This document shows, piece by piece, positions 1 through 5,472 of a DNA stretch of 8,789 nucleotides. The translations under genes were made by a program, and so were the position numbers. This stretch comes from Chloroflexota bacterium. GTDB taxonomy: Bacteria; Chloroflexota; Anaerolineae; Promineifilales; Promineifilaceae. The stretch covers positions 4,442,227 to 4,451,015 of the forward strand of contig CP070688.1 of the NCBI GenBank assembly GCA_020353135.1, read 5' to 3'. Position 1 is the first letter of the stretch. Each line of letters starts with the position of its first letter. Below the pieces are notes generated by a model that did no database searches, was not told where the DNA came from, and saw only the letters and a program-made list of their open reading frames with translations.

Positions 1-1029
1 CACCTTCAAAGAGGGTATGCCGTCCACCGAGCTGCCGCGGGCGAAGGATACTCCGAACGCGGCCGGCCAGGTCAGTCTATTGCCGGCTTTGTCGTCGACG
101 TCGGCGATCTTCACGAAAGTGTGCCGGAAGTCCACTGGGCCGGTCAGTGGCCTGCTGGCGATCCGGGAGAGTTGGGTGGCCTTCTGATACTGTTTCCGGC
201 CGAAGGTCATCATGTTCTTCATGTACTCGGCCGGTTTTGGCGGCCGGGTGTTAGCCGAAATGTCGCCGCAGTTGGCATTGGCAAAGGCGGCGACATAAGT
301 GGGGGCGGCCGAATATGGATTGCTGCCATTGTCTCGTTCCATGAGATAGCTGGCGTAACCCTTGTTGTCGCCGCTGACAAGCTCATTTTCCTGGCCGAGA
401 TTGGTGGTATGTATGGGAAACCAGTTCAAGATGCCCAGATCGCGGCCGCGGCTGCTCACGAACTTGAGCAGCAGCATGACTCGATCGCTGGATTTCTTTA
501 CATCCTTGTCGACACCCTTGTTGTTGAAGTACGGTTCCAGGGAGCGATTCTTGCCGCAATTGCTCAATATCCCTTTGGCCATGAGGATATCGCCCTCGAC
601 CAGGTGGCTATTGGCCCGCTTAATCGACTGGACGATTCCGTCGACGTGGCTTTCGAAACAACGTTCGTCGAAGCCGCCGATGGTCAGATTGTATAACTCA
701 TATTCCGAATAGCCGCCTGGCGCGGCATGGGTGTGGTTGCCAGTAATCATGACGTTTTCGGCGGTAAAGACGTCTGGGTCGAGGCCTCTTGTGTCCTGTA
801 ATCGCCGGATGACCTCGCGCTTCACGGCGATGGTGGCTGACCAGATATCGGCCACCACGATGGCCACGCGTTTCTTGGTCGGTTTGTGCAGGATAACAAA
901 GGCCCGAGCGTATTGCCTGAGATGAATGCCGCGCGATTTCTGGTTCTCTTCGGCAAAACCCATCATCACGCCATCGTAGACCGGTCCGGTTATGTCGTAA
1001 ATGCCGGTGCCAATCTTGTACTCGCTCAT
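1..1029 (-). CDS. Neutral ceramidase family protein, N-terminal 343 codons (cut by left edge)
   Basis: Neutral ceramidases hydrolyse the amide bond of ceramide to sphingosine and a fatty acid, using one zinc ion. I translated this frame from the ATG at 1029 to the window edge and found no stop or frameshift. Matching motifs in order are GNHTHAAPGG (residues 97-106, zinc-binding histidines), NRS followed by PYFNN (161-170), a VMLLLKF strand (184-190), NWFPIH (202-207, third zinc histidine) and NANCGDISANTRP (251-263). Ser258 in the last motif corresponds to the catalytic serine of Pseudomonas ceramidase. The remaining Glu and Tyr zinc ligands would lie beyond the edge. A GAGGAGG ribosome site at 1034-1040, four bases upstream, fixes the start. 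The N-terminus (MSEYKIGTGIYDITGP) enters the catalytic fold directly and shows no signal peptide, unlike secreted bacterial members. The motif reads GDISAN where GDxSPN is usual. Substrate could be another N-acyl lipid. Confidence 0.9.
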   Translation of the reverse strand, partial: MSEYKIGTGIYDITGPVYDGVMMGFAEENQKSRGIHLRQYARAFVILHKPTKKRVAIVVADIWSATIAVKREVIRRLQDTRGLDPDVFTAENVMITGNHTHAAPGGYSEYELYNLTIGGFDERCFESHVDGIVQSIKRANSHLVEGDILMAKGILSNCGKNRSLEPYFNNKGVDKDVKKSSDRVMLLLKFVSSRGRDLGILNWFPIHTTNLGQENELVSGDNKGYASYLMERDNGSNPYSAAPTYVAAFANANCGDISANTRPPKPAEYMKNMMTFGRKQYQKATQLSRIASRPLTGPVDFRHTFVKIADVDDKAGNRLTWPAAFGVSFARGSSVDGIPSLKV

Positions 1030-1059
1030 GATTCCTCCTCAAGATATAGGACGCGGATG

Positions 1060-1076
1060 CCTGAGTGTAGCTCAGG
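1060..1076 (-). promoter_or_regulatory. Hairpin in the ceramidase 5' leader
   Basis: CCTGAG (1060-1065) and CTCAGG (1071-1076) form a perfect 6-bp stem with a 5-base loop. It ends about 20 bases before the GAGGAGG ribosome site of the ceramidase gene, so it would sit in the mRNA leader if the promoter at 1211-1239 is used. There is no T-run, so it is unlikely to be a terminator. A role in mRNA stability is possible but unproven. Confidence 0.4.
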
Positions 1077-1210
1077 GGCGCAGATCAACACGGCGTGGGA
1101 CTGGGTGTATCCCCTTTGGTGTCGTTCACTGTCGCCGAGCGTTAGACTGTGCTGATTCTATCCTCGTATCGGCCTGCGAATCGGCCGCCCACGTGCAAGC
1201 TGCCCAATAC

Positions 1211-1239
1211 ATTATATAACAGATCGGCCGGATGATGAA
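1211..1239 (-). promoter_or_regulatory. Candidate promoter for the ceramidase gene
   Basis: On the minus strand a perfect TATAAT (1216 down to 1211) lies 17 bases from TTCATC (1239 down to 1234), which matches only half of the TTGACA consensus. Transcription would start near 1204 and give a leader of roughly 175 bases containing the 1060-1076 hairpin. A second TAGAAT at 1155-1160 lacks a good -35 partner and is the alternative. Confidence 0.4.
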
Positions 1240-1337
1240 TCGTATTCCTGGACGTGATGCGTATTGGCCAGCCGGAAGGCGGTAAGATCAGATTAGCCCG
1301 ATGATAGGCGCGACCTTCGGGCGGATGATTCATAACC

Positions 1338-1388
1338 CACTTGGTAAGGGAAACCCGCTGAAACGGGCGGGATGGTGCCAACCAGGTG
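1338..1388 (-). terminator. Nested hairpin downstream of murE, possible weak terminator or REP-like element
   Basis: An outer stem pairs CACTTGGT (1338-1345) with ACCAGGTG (1381-1388), seven of eight as Watson-Crick pairs plus one possible wobble. Inside it, CCCGC (1354-1358) pairs with GCGGG (1367-1371) around an 8-base loop. On the minus strand the inner stem is followed by TTTCCCTT, a poor U-tract. It begins about 90 bases after the murE stop, which suits an operon 3' end, but the weak T-run makes intrinsic termination uncertain. A short interspersed palindromic element is the alternative. Confidence 0.35.
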
Positions 1389-1475
1389 AATGTAGTCGGT
1401 CCAACCGTCGACGGCATAGACTTATGCGCCTGGTTCGGCCGCCTTGTTGACGATGAAGTTTGGCAGGCGGCGAAT

Positions 1476-3152
1476 TCACTCGTCGGCCTCAAACGTCGGC
1501 AGGCCCAGATCGACCATCGGCTGGCCAGTCAGGAATGCATCAAGGGCTGCCTCGGTCGCCTGAACGTCGTCCCAGGGATACTCGGTTGCCCCGAAACACA
1601 TGGATTGTTCGTGCCCTTTGCCGCAGATGAGCAGTACGTCGGCCGGCCGGGCCAGACTCAGCGCAAAGTAGATGGCCTGGCCGCGATCGGGTACCCGCCA
1701 GAAGCCGACGCCCTCGACGCTGTCCTGGCTGGCGCAGCCTTCGGCCATCATAGCCAAAATGTCGTCCAGCGCTTCGGTGCGCGGATCCTCGGCCGTTAGC
1801 ACGGTCAAGTTGGCATCCCGGGCTGAGATCTGGGCCATCAAGCGACGCTTTTCGACGTCGCGCTTCCCGGCGCTGCCAAATACGGTGATCACCCGGCCGT
1901 CGCTCGTCGGGTCAACAAGGCTCCGGCCGGCGGCGATGGCTTGCTCCAGGGCATTGGGCGTGTGGGCGAAATCGACCAGAACAAGAAAGGGCTGGCCACG
2001 ATCGATCCGTTCCATGCGCCCATTCAACCGGTTGGCCTGGTAAAGGCCAGCGGCGATGACTTCGGGCGCCATGTCTAGAGCATGACCGGTGGCCGCAGCG
2101 GCCAGCATATTGTAGAGGTTGAACTGGCCGACTAGGGTGGATACCAGCGGTCGCGGCGGATCAGGGGACGGCAGACGCAGAGTCAATTTGGTTGACTGGC
2201 CGCCATAGGTGATTGCTTCGGCCGTCACGTCCGAGCCCGGGGCCAGGCCGTAGGTCAAATGGCGCCCGGCCGGAATCGCCGCCAGCCGGTCATACGAGCC
2301 ATCATCCCGATTCAACACGGCCGTCTTTACCAGCCGCCGCTTGAGCTCTGCCCCGGCCGTCATCCCCTGGTCTCCGTTCCCTGATCCCTGATTCCCGATC
2401 CCTAGTCCTCTGAAGAGCTTCTCCTTGGCGCCGAAATACCCTTCGAAGTCGCCATGATAGTCCAGATGCTCGTGCGTGATATTGGTGACCACGGCCACGT
2501 CAAAATCGATGGCCCCGACGCGATCCTGGGCCAGGCCGTGGGAGGTTGCCTCCAGGATGCAGTAGCTGGCGCCGGCGTCGACCATGCGCCGCAGGTAACT
2601 CTGGACTACCGGAGCTTCCGGCGTAGTAACGTGCAGGGCCAGCGGTTCTTCCTCATCGCCAATGACCGCCTTGACGGTGCTTAGCAAACCGGCATTCAGG
2701 CCGGCCTGGTTCAAGATGCTGAACAGGAGATTGGCCGTCGTGGTCTTGCCGTCGGTGCCGGTAACGCCGATCATGACCAGGTCGTGGCTAGGGAAGCCAT
2801 ACCAGGCTGCCGCCAGCCAGGCCTCGGCCACGGCCGTATCGTCGGCCCGCAGATAGGGCACGCCGTCCAGGTTTACACTAAGTTCGACTGGGTCACGCTG
2901 GCCCAGAATCAGGCTGGCCCCGTTCTCGACAGCCTGGCCGATGTAGGGATGGCCGTCGGTGCCGGTACGCACACGGGCCACGAAACAGGCGCCTGACTTG
3001 ACATGGGCTGTATGCTCGACGATGGCGCTTAACTGGACATCTGGCCCGTTGTATGGCGGCGGTTTGGGATGGTCTGTACCAAAAACGGCTGACCTCCAGG
3101 CAGCCAGCAGTTGGTACAGCGAGCGCGTCTGTGATTGATTCGCGCGGGTCAC
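1476..3152 (-). CDS. murE: MurE-type UDP-MurNAc-dipeptide--amino acid ligase
   Basis: This cytoplasmic Mur ligase adds the third stem residue to UDP-MurNAc-L-Ala-D-Glu using ATP. All three domains are visible in 558 residues: the N-terminal UDP-binding domain (about 1-125, with VKSGACFVA and DGHPYI), the ATPase domain with P-loop TGTDGKTTT (131-139) and THEHLDYHG, and the C-terminal domain (about 371-545) with FGSAGKRD and GKGHE (511-515). Lys243 in AKEKLF aligns with the lysine carbamylated in E. coli MurE. The third-residue specificity motif, DNPR in diaminopimelate-adding enzymes, reads EDPR (455-458); Arg458 and GKGHE favour diaminopimelate, but the Asn-to-Asp change leaves lysine or ornithine open. 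Residues 249-263 are an extra Gly/Asn/Gln-rich loop encoded by a heptamer repeat. The GTG start overlaps the hydratase stop as GTGA, implying coupled translation. No other cell-wall gene is adjacent. At 558 residues it is longer than the roughly 500 usual for MurE. Confidence 0.92.
   Translation of the reverse strand: MTRANQSQTRSLYQLLAAWRSAVFGTDHPKPPPYNGPDVQLSAIVEHTAHVKSGACFVARVRTGTDGHPYIGQAVENGASLILGQRDPVELSVNLDGVPYLRADDTAVAEAWLAAAWYGFPSHDLVMIGVTGTDGKTTTANLLFSILNQAGLNAGLLSTVKAVIGDEEEPLALHVTTPEAPVVQSYLRRMVDAGASYCILEATSHGLAQDRVGAIDFDVAVVTNITHEHLDYHGDFEGYFGAKEKLFRGLGIGNQGSGNGDQGMTAGAELKRRLVKTAVLNRDDGSYDRLAAIPAGRHLTYGLAPGSDVTAEAITYGGQSTKLTLRLPSPDPPRPLVSTLVGQFNLYNMLAAAATGHALDMAPEVIAAGLYQANRLNGRMERIDRGQPFLVLVDFAHTPNALEQAIAAGRSLVDPTSDGRVITVFGSAGKRDVEKRRLMAQISARDANLTVLTAEDPRTEALDDILAMMAEGCASQDSVEGVGFWRVPDRGQAIYFALSLARPADVLLICGKGHEQSMCFGATEYPWDDVQATEAALDAFLTGQPMVDLGLPTFEADE
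2366..2407 (-). repeat. Six-unit degenerate heptamer tandem repeat inside murE
   Basis: Read on the minus strand, six consecutive 7-base units occupy 42 bases: GACTAGG, GATCGGG, AATCAGG, GATCAGG, GAACGGA, GACCAGG (consensus GATCAGG). Six heptamers equal 14 codons, so the reading frame survives. The tract encodes the sequence G-L-G-I-G-N-Q-G-S-G-N-G-D-Q just after AKEKLFRG, between the lysine-bearing helix and the TAVLNRDD strand, where MurE proteins normally have a short linker. Confidence 0.85.
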
Positions 3153-3571
3153 AATTTCTCCACCAGAATCACGGCTTCGCCGTCGACGACATCCCGGCCG
3201 TCCTGGTTGTGACAGCGCGTTTTCAGGGTAATAATGCGCTTGTCAGCCCGCCAATTGGTGACTTCAACTTCGGCCGTCAGGGTGTCGCCGGCGCGGACGG
3301 GGTAGAGGAAGTTCAGCTCTTGCTTCAAATAGACTGAGCCTGGACCGGGTAGCTTTGTACCCAGCACGGCCGAGATTAGCCCGGCGCTAAACATTCCGTG
3401 GGCGATGCGCCCTTTGAAGCGGGTGCGGCCGGCGAATTCGTCGTCCATGTGAACGGGATTGAAGTCGCCGGTGATGTCGGCCATAACGCGGATGTCGTCA
3501 TCGGTAATAGAGCGGGAAAGCTGGGCCCTCTCGCCGATGGTAAAGTCGTCACGGGATCGGTATTCGGTCAT
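3149..3571 (-). CDS. MaoC/PhaJ-type (R)-specific enoyl-CoA hydratase-like hot-dog protein
   Basis: The 140-residue protein fits the single-domain hydratase 2 family, which adds water to trans-2-enoyl-CoA to give (R)-3-hydroxyacyl-CoA, usually as a cytoplasmic dimer. The signature GDFNPVHMDDEFA (35-47) contains the catalytic Asp36 and His41, followed by TRFKGRIAHGM (50-60), which forms the rest of the active site. A SD-like GAGGAG (3578-3583) lies six bases before the ATG, supporting this start. The stop overlaps the GTG of murE. No polyhydroxyalkanoate or beta-oxidation genes are nearby, so the physiological substrate is unknown. Related MaoC proteins are often annotated only as dehydratases, and a role in another acyl-CoA pathway is equally possible. 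Confidence 0.85.
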   Translation of the reverse strand: MTEYRSRDDFTIGERAQLSRSITDDDIRVMADITGDFNPVHMDDEFAGRTRFKGRIAHGMFSAGLISAVLGTKLPGPGSVYLKQELNFLYPVRAGDTLTAEVEVTNWRADKRIITLKTRCHNQDGRDVVDGEAVILVEKL

Positions 3572-3586
3572 GGGTCACTCCTCTGA

Positions 3587-3621
3587 ACATAGCTGTTAGC
3601 TTTGAGGGATCAGCGATTAGA
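3587..3621. repeat. Degenerate heptad tract A in the dehydratase-hydratase spacer
   Basis: On the plus strand five 7-base units can be read: ACATAGC, TGTTAGC, TTTGAGG, GATCAGC, GATTAGA. They share a TTAGC/TCAGC core and resemble the GATCAGG units inside murE, though more degenerate. The tract lies directly upstream of the hydratase ribosome site. Confidence 0.55.
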
Positions 3622-3640
3622 ATTCTTCATTCATGGTGGT

Positions 3641-3667
3641 GCGCGGCCCATGGTAATGGGCTTGCGC
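3641..3667. other. Hairpin between the two heptad tracts
   Basis: GCCCAT (3646-3651) and ATGGGC (3656-3661) form a perfect 6-bp stem with a GGTA loop, extended by GCGC (3641-3644) and GCGC (3664-3667) across a small internal bulge. No T-run follows on the minus strand, so it looks like a processing or stability structure within the operon spacer rather than a terminator. Confidence 0.5.
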
Positions 3668-3677
3668 GTGTGGTTTC

Positions 3678-3705
3678 CTTAGTAATAGCCCTTAGCCTTC
3701 AGCTT
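3678..3705. repeat. Degenerate heptad tract B overlapping the dehydratase stop codon
   Basis: On the minus strand the units are AAGCTGA, AGGCTAA, GGGCTAT, TACTAAG, period 7 over 28 bases. The first unit supplies the last codon and the TGA stop (3699-3701) of the dehydratase gene, so the tract begins exactly at the gene end. The TTAGC core on the plus strand matches tract A in the same orientation. Confidence 0.55.
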
Positions 3706-4694
3706 GGAATATCGGCGATGTGGCGGGCGAAAGTTTCGGGGGTGACGTTGCTGCCGCAGACGATGAGGGCCACCCGTTTACCACGCAGCCGCTCGCGAAG
3801 GGGGCCGACCAGGGCGGCGGTCGAGGCCGCGCCGGCCGGTTCGACGGCCAGTTTCGTACCCTGATAAAGGCGCAGCATGGCCCGGCGCATGTCGTCGTCG
3901 TCGATGAGCACCAGATCGTCCAAGTAGCGCCGGCAGAGGCTGAAAGTGTAGGGCATGGCCAGGGGCGCGCCTAGGCTGTCGGCGATGGTAGTCACCGCTT
4001 CGATGCGTTCAGGCTGCCCGCTGGCGAAGCTTCTGGTCATGGAGTCGGCGCCGTGTGGCTCTACGCCGAAGATCTGGCATCGAGGTTTCATTTGCTTGAC
4101 GGCCGCGGAGATGCCGGCGCACAAACCGCCGCCGCCAATGGGCACGATGACGGCCTCCAGATCGGAAACTTGTTGACATAGCTCGAAGCCAACTGTGGCC
4201 GTGCCCAGGACGGTGCGTTCGTTCTCGAATGGGTGAACGAACGCCCGGCCCTCGTCCTCTTCGATGCGGTGAACCTCGTCGAAGGCCTGGTGGACGTCGT
4301 CGACGAGCACGACCTGGGCGCCGTATGATTGGCAGGTCTCGATGCGGGCCGGGTCGGCGTAGCTGGGCATGACGACTTTGGCCGAGGTGCCCAGGATGGC
4401 CGCCGCGTAGCCAACGGCGATGGCATGGTTGCCGGCGCTGACGGCCGTTACGCCGCGAGCCAGCTCGTCCGGCTCCAGGCCCATCATGTTGGCCAGCGCG
4501 CCGCGCGGTTTGAAGGTGCCGGTATGCTGAAATAGCTCCAGTTTGAGCAAGACTTCCGTATCCTGACCAACAATCTCGCTAATGTGACGATTGCGCCAGC
4601 CCCAAATCGGCGTCTCCAGAACGTAGGGATCGATCCACCGGCGAGTTTCACGAATTGCTTCTAGCTCAGGGCCACGAGAGGTCGATTCGTCCAT
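3699..4694 (-). CDS. Threonine/serine dehydratase, PLP-dependent, without ACT domain
   Basis: This fold-type II PLP enzyme probably deaminates threonine to 2-oxobutanoate and serine to pyruvate. The PLP lysine is Lys62 in GTFKPRGA (59-66). The substrate loop SAGNHA spans 86-91, the phosphate-binding glycine loop GGGGLCAG 187-194, and the C-terminal CGSN motif 313-316 contacts the pyridine nitrogen. Serine racemases carry a catalytic serine where this protein has Ala87, so racemase activity is unlikely. At 331 residues it lacks the C-terminal regulatory domain of biosynthetic IlvA and resembles catabolic TdcB in size. Only a weak AGGA precedes the ATG, which directly follows the TAA of the upstream short gene, so coupled translation is likely. 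A wider dehydratase or ammonia-lyase specificity cannot be excluded. Confidence 0.87.
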   Translation of the reverse strand: MDESTSRGPELEAIRETRRWIDPYVLETPIWGWRNRHISEIVGQDTEVLLKLELFQHTGTFKPRGALANMMGLEPDELARGVTAVSAGNHAIAVGYAAAILGTSAKVVMPSYADPARIETCQSYGAQVVLVDDVHQAFDEVHRIEEDEGRAFVHPFENERTVLGTATVGFELCQQVSDLEAVIVPIGGGGLCAGISAAVKQMKPRCQIFGVEPHGADSMTRSFASGQPERIEAVTTIADSLGAPLAMPYTFSLCRRYLDDLVLIDDDDMRRAMLRLYQGTKLAVEPAGAASTAALVGPLRERLRGKRVALIVCGSNVTPETFARHIADIPS

Positions 4695-5048
4695 TTACCA
4701 ATCCTGACGGTGATGATAGGCTCGCATCTTGAGCCTCGTCCCGTGGCGAAGGCCGCGGCCGCCGACGACCATATCGGGCAGGGTGTCGAGCCAGCCGGCG
4801 TCGTGCCGCAGCAGCACCGGGCCCAGGCAAACGAACTCCGCCTTGGCTGCCTGCCGTAGCTCGACGCTTTCCCTGGCCTGCAGCGCCGGAAAGCGATCGG
4901 GCTGCCACCAGGAAGGAAAAGGCGTGGTGGCCAGTCGCAGCGTCTGGATCTGCTCCGTGAAGGAGCCGCGGGCAGCGTCAAGGAACGCTTCGGCCCTGGC
5001 CGGTTCCAATGTCGGCTCGACGAACAACGTAATCGCGCGAATCTTCAT
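4695..5048 (-). CDS. DUF711-like N-terminal remnant, 117 residues
   Basis: The start MKIRAITLFVEP, the segment QTLRLATTPFPSWW (35-48) and AEFVCLGPV followed by LDTLPDM resemble the N-terminal quarter of DUF711 family proteins, which I recall as about 400 residues. The function of that family is unknown. Similarity fades after LPDM (about residue 92), and the protein ends with a short unrelated basic tail. The other two frames through the junction do not continue the family, so this looks like a deletion or fusion rather than a simple frameshift. The stop abuts the dehydratase ATG. Translation may now serve mainly to deliver ribosomes to that start. A genuine short protein is possible, and the family match rests on memory of the pattern rather than an alignment. 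Confidence 0.5.
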   Translation of the reverse strand: MKIRAITLFVEPTLEPARAEAFLDAARGSFTEQIQTLRLATTPFPSWWQPDRFPALQARESVELRQAAKAEFVCLGPVLLRHDAGWLDTLPDMVVGGRGLRHGTRLKMRAYHHRQDW

Positions 5049-5051
5049 GAT

Positions 5052-5079
5052 TTGACAGAACCTCTCGCCAGGCTAGAAT
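5052..5079 (+). promoter_or_regulatory. Strong sigma-70-type promoter giving a leaderless mRNA
   Basis: A perfect TTGACA (5052-5057) is separated by 16 bases from TAGAAT (5074-5079), which matches five of six -10 positions. Transcription would begin about 5086-5088, only a few bases before the ATG at 5091 (or the in-frame GTG at 5088). No Shine-Dalgarno sequence can fit. A longer frame opening at TTG 5052 is rejected because that codon is the -35 box itself. Confidence 0.7.
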
Positions 5080-5090
5080 CAATTCCCGTG

Positions 5091-5462
5091 ATGACACGAC
5101 AAGAACAGCGATCCAACCCATCCTCAGGCAAAGGTGCCGGCCATCGCGGTCAGGTTAGGGCCGACCAGGTCTCGGCCTATTTTACCGCCTGTCCGCGCTG
5201 CAGCTTCTTCCTGGCCGGTTACCGGCTGGTTCAGCAGGACTTCGACGAAGCCGTCGAGAAATCAAATAGCGGTTGGCTAGATTTAACCTGGAATCTGACA
5301 GTGCGCAACCTTGTGCAGAAAAGCTATGGTTGCGAGATGGCAAACAATCTGCAAGTGTTTCAGGGCACCTGCCCATCGTGCCGACGGCCCTTCGTCTTTG
5401 AAGCGGGCCAGGAAGAGGGTGAGGCCGACCAATTCAGCATCAAGATAAATCCCCGATCTTGA
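5091..5462 (+). CDS. Small cysteine-pair (zinc-ribbon-like) protein of unknown function
   Basis: I do not recognise the family. With the start at ATG 5091 it has 123 residues. A polar N-terminus of about 25 residues precedes a core with CPRC (34-37) and CPSC (94-97), two CxxC knuckles that could share one zinc ion. Between them lie a conserved-looking GWLDLTWNLTVRNLV stretch (61-75) and a single Cys81. The C-terminus is acidic and then ends in KINPRS. There is no signal peptide or membrane segment. The start is chosen because the promoter at 5052-5079 places the transcript end at the codon; GTG 5088 is the alternative. It converges on the RNA methyltransferase gene with a gap of only ten bases and no terminator between them. 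A nucleic-acid or protein-binding role is a guess from the knuckles. Confidence 0.7.
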   Translation: MTRQEQRSNPSSGKGAGHRGQVRADQVSAYFTACPRCSFFLAGYRLVQQDFDEAVEKSNSGWLDLTWNLTVRNLVQKSYGCEMANNLQVFQGTCPSCRRPFVFEAGQEEGEADQFSIKINPRS

Positions 5463-5472
5463 CACACAATGG

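Larger units (their letters stand above)
1041..1475. other. Gene-free region between ceramidase and murE
   Basis: About 435 bases separate the murE stop from the ceramidase ribosome site, and both genes point left. I see no credible gene; a minus-strand open frame here lacks any family motif and overlaps the end of murE. The region holds a structured element just after murE (1338-1388), an inverted repeat GCCCGA/TCGGGC (1296-1301 and 1317-1322, 15-base loop), a TATAAT box on the minus strand (1211-1216) and a small hairpin (1060-1076). It probably combines the murE 3' end with the ceramidase promoter and leader. Confidence 0.6.

Noticed and set aside
121..696. A 191-codon plus-strand frame opposite the ceramidase gene
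   Set aside because: It is antisense to the well-supported ceramidase reading frame and shows no domain.
698..1042. A minus-strand frame overlapping the start of the ceramidase gene
   Set aside because: It is in a different frame from the ceramidase, is rich in Arg and His, and has no motif, while the overlapping frame from 1029 carries the full set of ceramidase signatures.
1142..1492. A 116-codon minus-strand frame after murE
   Set aside because: It overlaps the murE end, has no family match that I recognise, and its sequence is explained by palindromic intergenic DNA.
4088..4426. A minus-strand frame inside the dehydratase gene
   Set aside because: It is a frame-shifted shadow of the dehydratase, rich in Pro, Arg and Ser, with no motif.
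5459..5464. A TTGACA hexamer overlapping the end of the cysteine-pair gene
   Set aside because: No suitable -10 box or plus-strand gene follows; downstream DNA is the oppositely oriented RNA methyltransferase gene.
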